From NCBI GenBank assembly GCA_963535465.1, contig CAUSWF010000001.1:62001-126000 (forward strand): a stretch of DNA of 64,000 bases. The letters are read 5' to 3'. Numbering within the stretch: position 1 is the stretch's first letter; the number at the start of each line of letters is the position of its first letter. Source of the DNA: CAUSWF01 sp963535465 (GTDB lineage Bacteria > Bacillota_I > Bacilli_A > RF39 > UBA660). The notes beneath the pieces were generated by a model. The model saw only the letters and a list, made by a program, of their open reading frames with translations, ran no database searches and was not told the DNA's origin. Below are positions 62,588-64,000 of the stretch, in pieces. The position numbers and the translations under genes were made by a program.

Positions 62588-64000
62588 TTAATTATAGATA
62601 ATAAGTTCATGTTGAGCTCTAGTACATGCTACATATAATAATTTTTTTTCATTCTTTTTATAAGAGTTTTCTCTATTGTTATAGACTATTACTGAATCAA
62701 ATTCTAATCCTTTAGCGGTATATGCAGGTGTTATAACTAAATTTTTATTAAATTTTTTAGTATCATAGTCAAGTAAACTAATATCATACTCATCTTTTAA
62801 TAATTCATATAATTTAGATGCTTCATCATAATCTTTTGTTATGATAGCTGTTTTATTATATTTACTTAAGTAGTTTATATCTTCTATTAGTATTTTTTTT
62901 AAGTTGTCTATATTCTTTCTTATTATTACATCTTTTTGATTATCTTTTCTTATTGCTGCGGTATGATTTAGATTTAATATTTTATTAGTATACTCTACTA
63001 TTTTTTCTGTTGATCTATATGTTTTTGTTAATTCTATATAAATAGAGTCCTCAAATATATTAGTTAACTCTTCTAATGTTTTATATTCATAGTATGGATT
63101 TATATTTTGATTTATATCTCCTAGTATTGTAAATGAAGCTTTTTTAAATATATTTTTAATTATTATATACTGTAATAAATTATAGTCTTGGGCTTCATCT
63201 ATTATTACTTGTTTAATATTTCCTTCATAATTAAATCCATTTAGTAATCCTTTAATATATGCATATATTAATGAATCTTCATAATTTAGTTCTTTTCTAT
63301 CAATAAAGTTTTTTATTTCAGAATCTGTTAATTTATATTTAGTAAAATTACTCTTAAAGAAATTTCTATATATATCTTTTATATTTAGCATGAAATTAGT
63401 AGTATTTTTAATTAGTTTTTTAAAATGAGGAACTTTAGTATCTTTACCTTTAGTAGTTGTTTCTGATAATTTTAGAGCTATTTCTTCTACTCTTTCGAAT
63501 AGAGGAAGTTTTCCATATTTATAGTGTAACATATCATTTAGTTCTTCTTTTTTTATTAAATTCTTTCCATCTACTATATCATATATAAATAAGGCATTTC
63601 TTATATAATCTTCTATATATAAGTTAATATCATTTACTATTTCATTTGATTGTTTATATTCTATTAATTCTTTATCTTCATCTAAATATGTATAATATCT
63701 TTCTACAAATGATGTAAAACTTTCTGTATCAGAATATTCATCACAAATTGATGATAGATAGTCAGTAAAAGTTGATGCTAAAGTGTTTTTTTCTCCAAGG
63801 GATGGTAATACATCTGATATATATTCTTGAAATACAGTATTTGGAGAAAATATTAAGACATTGTTAGATGATAAATTTTTAATTTTATATAATAGATAGG
63901 CAATTCTATGTAGAGCAGCAGTTGTTTTACCAGAGCCTGCGATACCTTGTACTATTAAAGTATTATTTTCTTCATTTCTTATTACTTGGTTTTGTTCTTT
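62588..64000 (-). CDS. helD: HelD-like UvrD-family helicase, C-terminal part
   Basis: The frame is open from the right edge of the window to the stop at 62588 (470 codons), so the start lies outside. Walker A appears almost at once (QGIAGSGKTTAALHRIAYLL), followed by an insert, IIDEAQDYNLLQY (Walker B), LGDINQNINPYYEY, LTKTYRSTEKIVEY and, near the end, VTPAYTAKGLEFDSVIVY and LLYVACTRAQHELIIY. EQNQVIR just before Walker A and the AALHRIAYLLY run are typical of HelD, which releases stalled RNA polymerase from DNA. A frame beginning at the internal ATG 63532 is not the true start. Confidence 0.85.
   Translation of the reverse strand, partial: KEQNQVIRNEENNTLIVQGIAGSGKTTAALHRIAYLLYKIKNLSSNNVLIFSPNTVFQEYISDVLPSLGEKNTLASTFTDYLSSICDEYSDTESFTSFVERYYTYLDEDKELIEYKQSNEIVNDINLYIEDYIRNALFIYDIVDGKNLIKKEELNDMLHYKYGKLPLFERVEEIALKLSETTTKGKDTKVPHFKKLIKNTTNFMLNIKDIYRNFFKSNFTKYKLTDSEIKNFIDRKELNYEDSLIYAYIKGLLNGFNYEGNIKQVIIDEAQDYNLLQYIIIKNIFKKASFTILGDINQNINPYYEYKTLEELTNIFEDSIYIELTKTYRSTEKIVEYTNKILNLNHTAAIRKDNQKDVIIRKNIDNLKKILIEDINYLSKYNKTAIITKDYDEASKLYELLKDEYDISLLDYDTKKFNKNLVITPAYTAKGLEFDSVIVYNNRENSYKKNEKKLLYVACTRAQHELIIYN

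Noticed and set aside
62588..63532. A 314-residue truncated helicase starting at 63532
   Set aside because: The frame continues without a stop to the window edge and includes Walker A, so the ATG is internal.
1..64000. Mycoplasma-type code (TGA as Trp)
   Set aside because: Several genes end in TGA inside ATGA overlaps, Trp is TGG at conserved sites, and frames are intact under the standard code.

Overview
The window is very AT-rich (roughly a quarter G+C by eye), almost all genes lie on the minus strand, and genes are tightly packed with many ATGA or TAATG start/stop overlaps. TGA is used as a stop (for example where genes overlap near 742, 51813, 53361 and 56031) and Trp is TGG, so the code is the standard bacterial one and not the Mycoplasma code. 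Gene content (RNase J, RNase III, S20, YneF, YitT, YdjG/YdjI-like proteins, AGGAGG ribosome sites) points to a low-GC Firmicutes or Mollicutes-related gut-type bacterium. MurI, a DacA-like protein and a lysozyme-like lipoprotein suggest that it keeps a peptidoglycan wall. I cannot name a genus.

Layout. 1-3.2 kb: a partial membrane protein, a metallo-beta-lactamase-fold hydrolase, a GH25 lysozyme lipoprotein and a YgjV protein. 3.3-8.1 kb: a dltACBD-like operon that also carries its own small Sfp-type phosphopantetheinyl transferase, with a palindrome upstream. 8.1-17.5 kb: tRNA-Met, proS, a block of zinc-ribbon membrane proteins with an SPFH/SHOCT protein (YdjG/YdjI-like), tRNA-Arg, an RNase J2-like protein and rnc. 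17.6-30.1 kb: a ZnuA-like lipoprotein without metal ligands, rpsT, a transglutaminase-like protein, miaA, mutL, a pilin, uvrC, yneF, a transketolase-like protein with no catalytic residues, an MgtA-type ATPase, and tRNA-Leu and tRNA-Ile2. 30.2-36.7 kb: two large surface proteins, an Smr protein, a PMT-type mannosyltransferase and queH. 36.7-44 kb: metabolic and wall genes (DMT transporter, YnbB-type PLP enzyme, DUF2974 protein, ldh, DacA-like, YbaK, M3-like peptidase).

44-45.4 kb is the scar of an integrated conjugative or mobilizable element at the 3' end of rlmCD. It has a higher-GC rlmCD tail, a frameshifted tnpW and probably one membrane-protein gene. 46.5-52.6 kb holds surface/redox genes, mnmA, three tandem paralogues of an unrecognised family, and a lipid-anchored-like protein with a pseudo alpha/beta hydrolase. 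52.7-57.7 kb: murI, yitT, a UPF0316 gene, a two-component system and a Lon-like PDZ protease. 57.7-62.5 kb: type IV pilin-like proteins, one fused through a Pro/Thr/Ser linker to a glycine-rich ALK/LTK-like domain, divergent from a PilB/GspE ATPase, then a tail-anchored protein. From 62.6 kb to the window edge is the C-terminal part of a HelD-like helicase.

Two themes stand out. One is cell-surface work: D-alanyl-type esterification, O-mannosylation, pili and large anchored proteins. The other is an unusual number of enzyme-fold proteins that have lost their catalytic residues.
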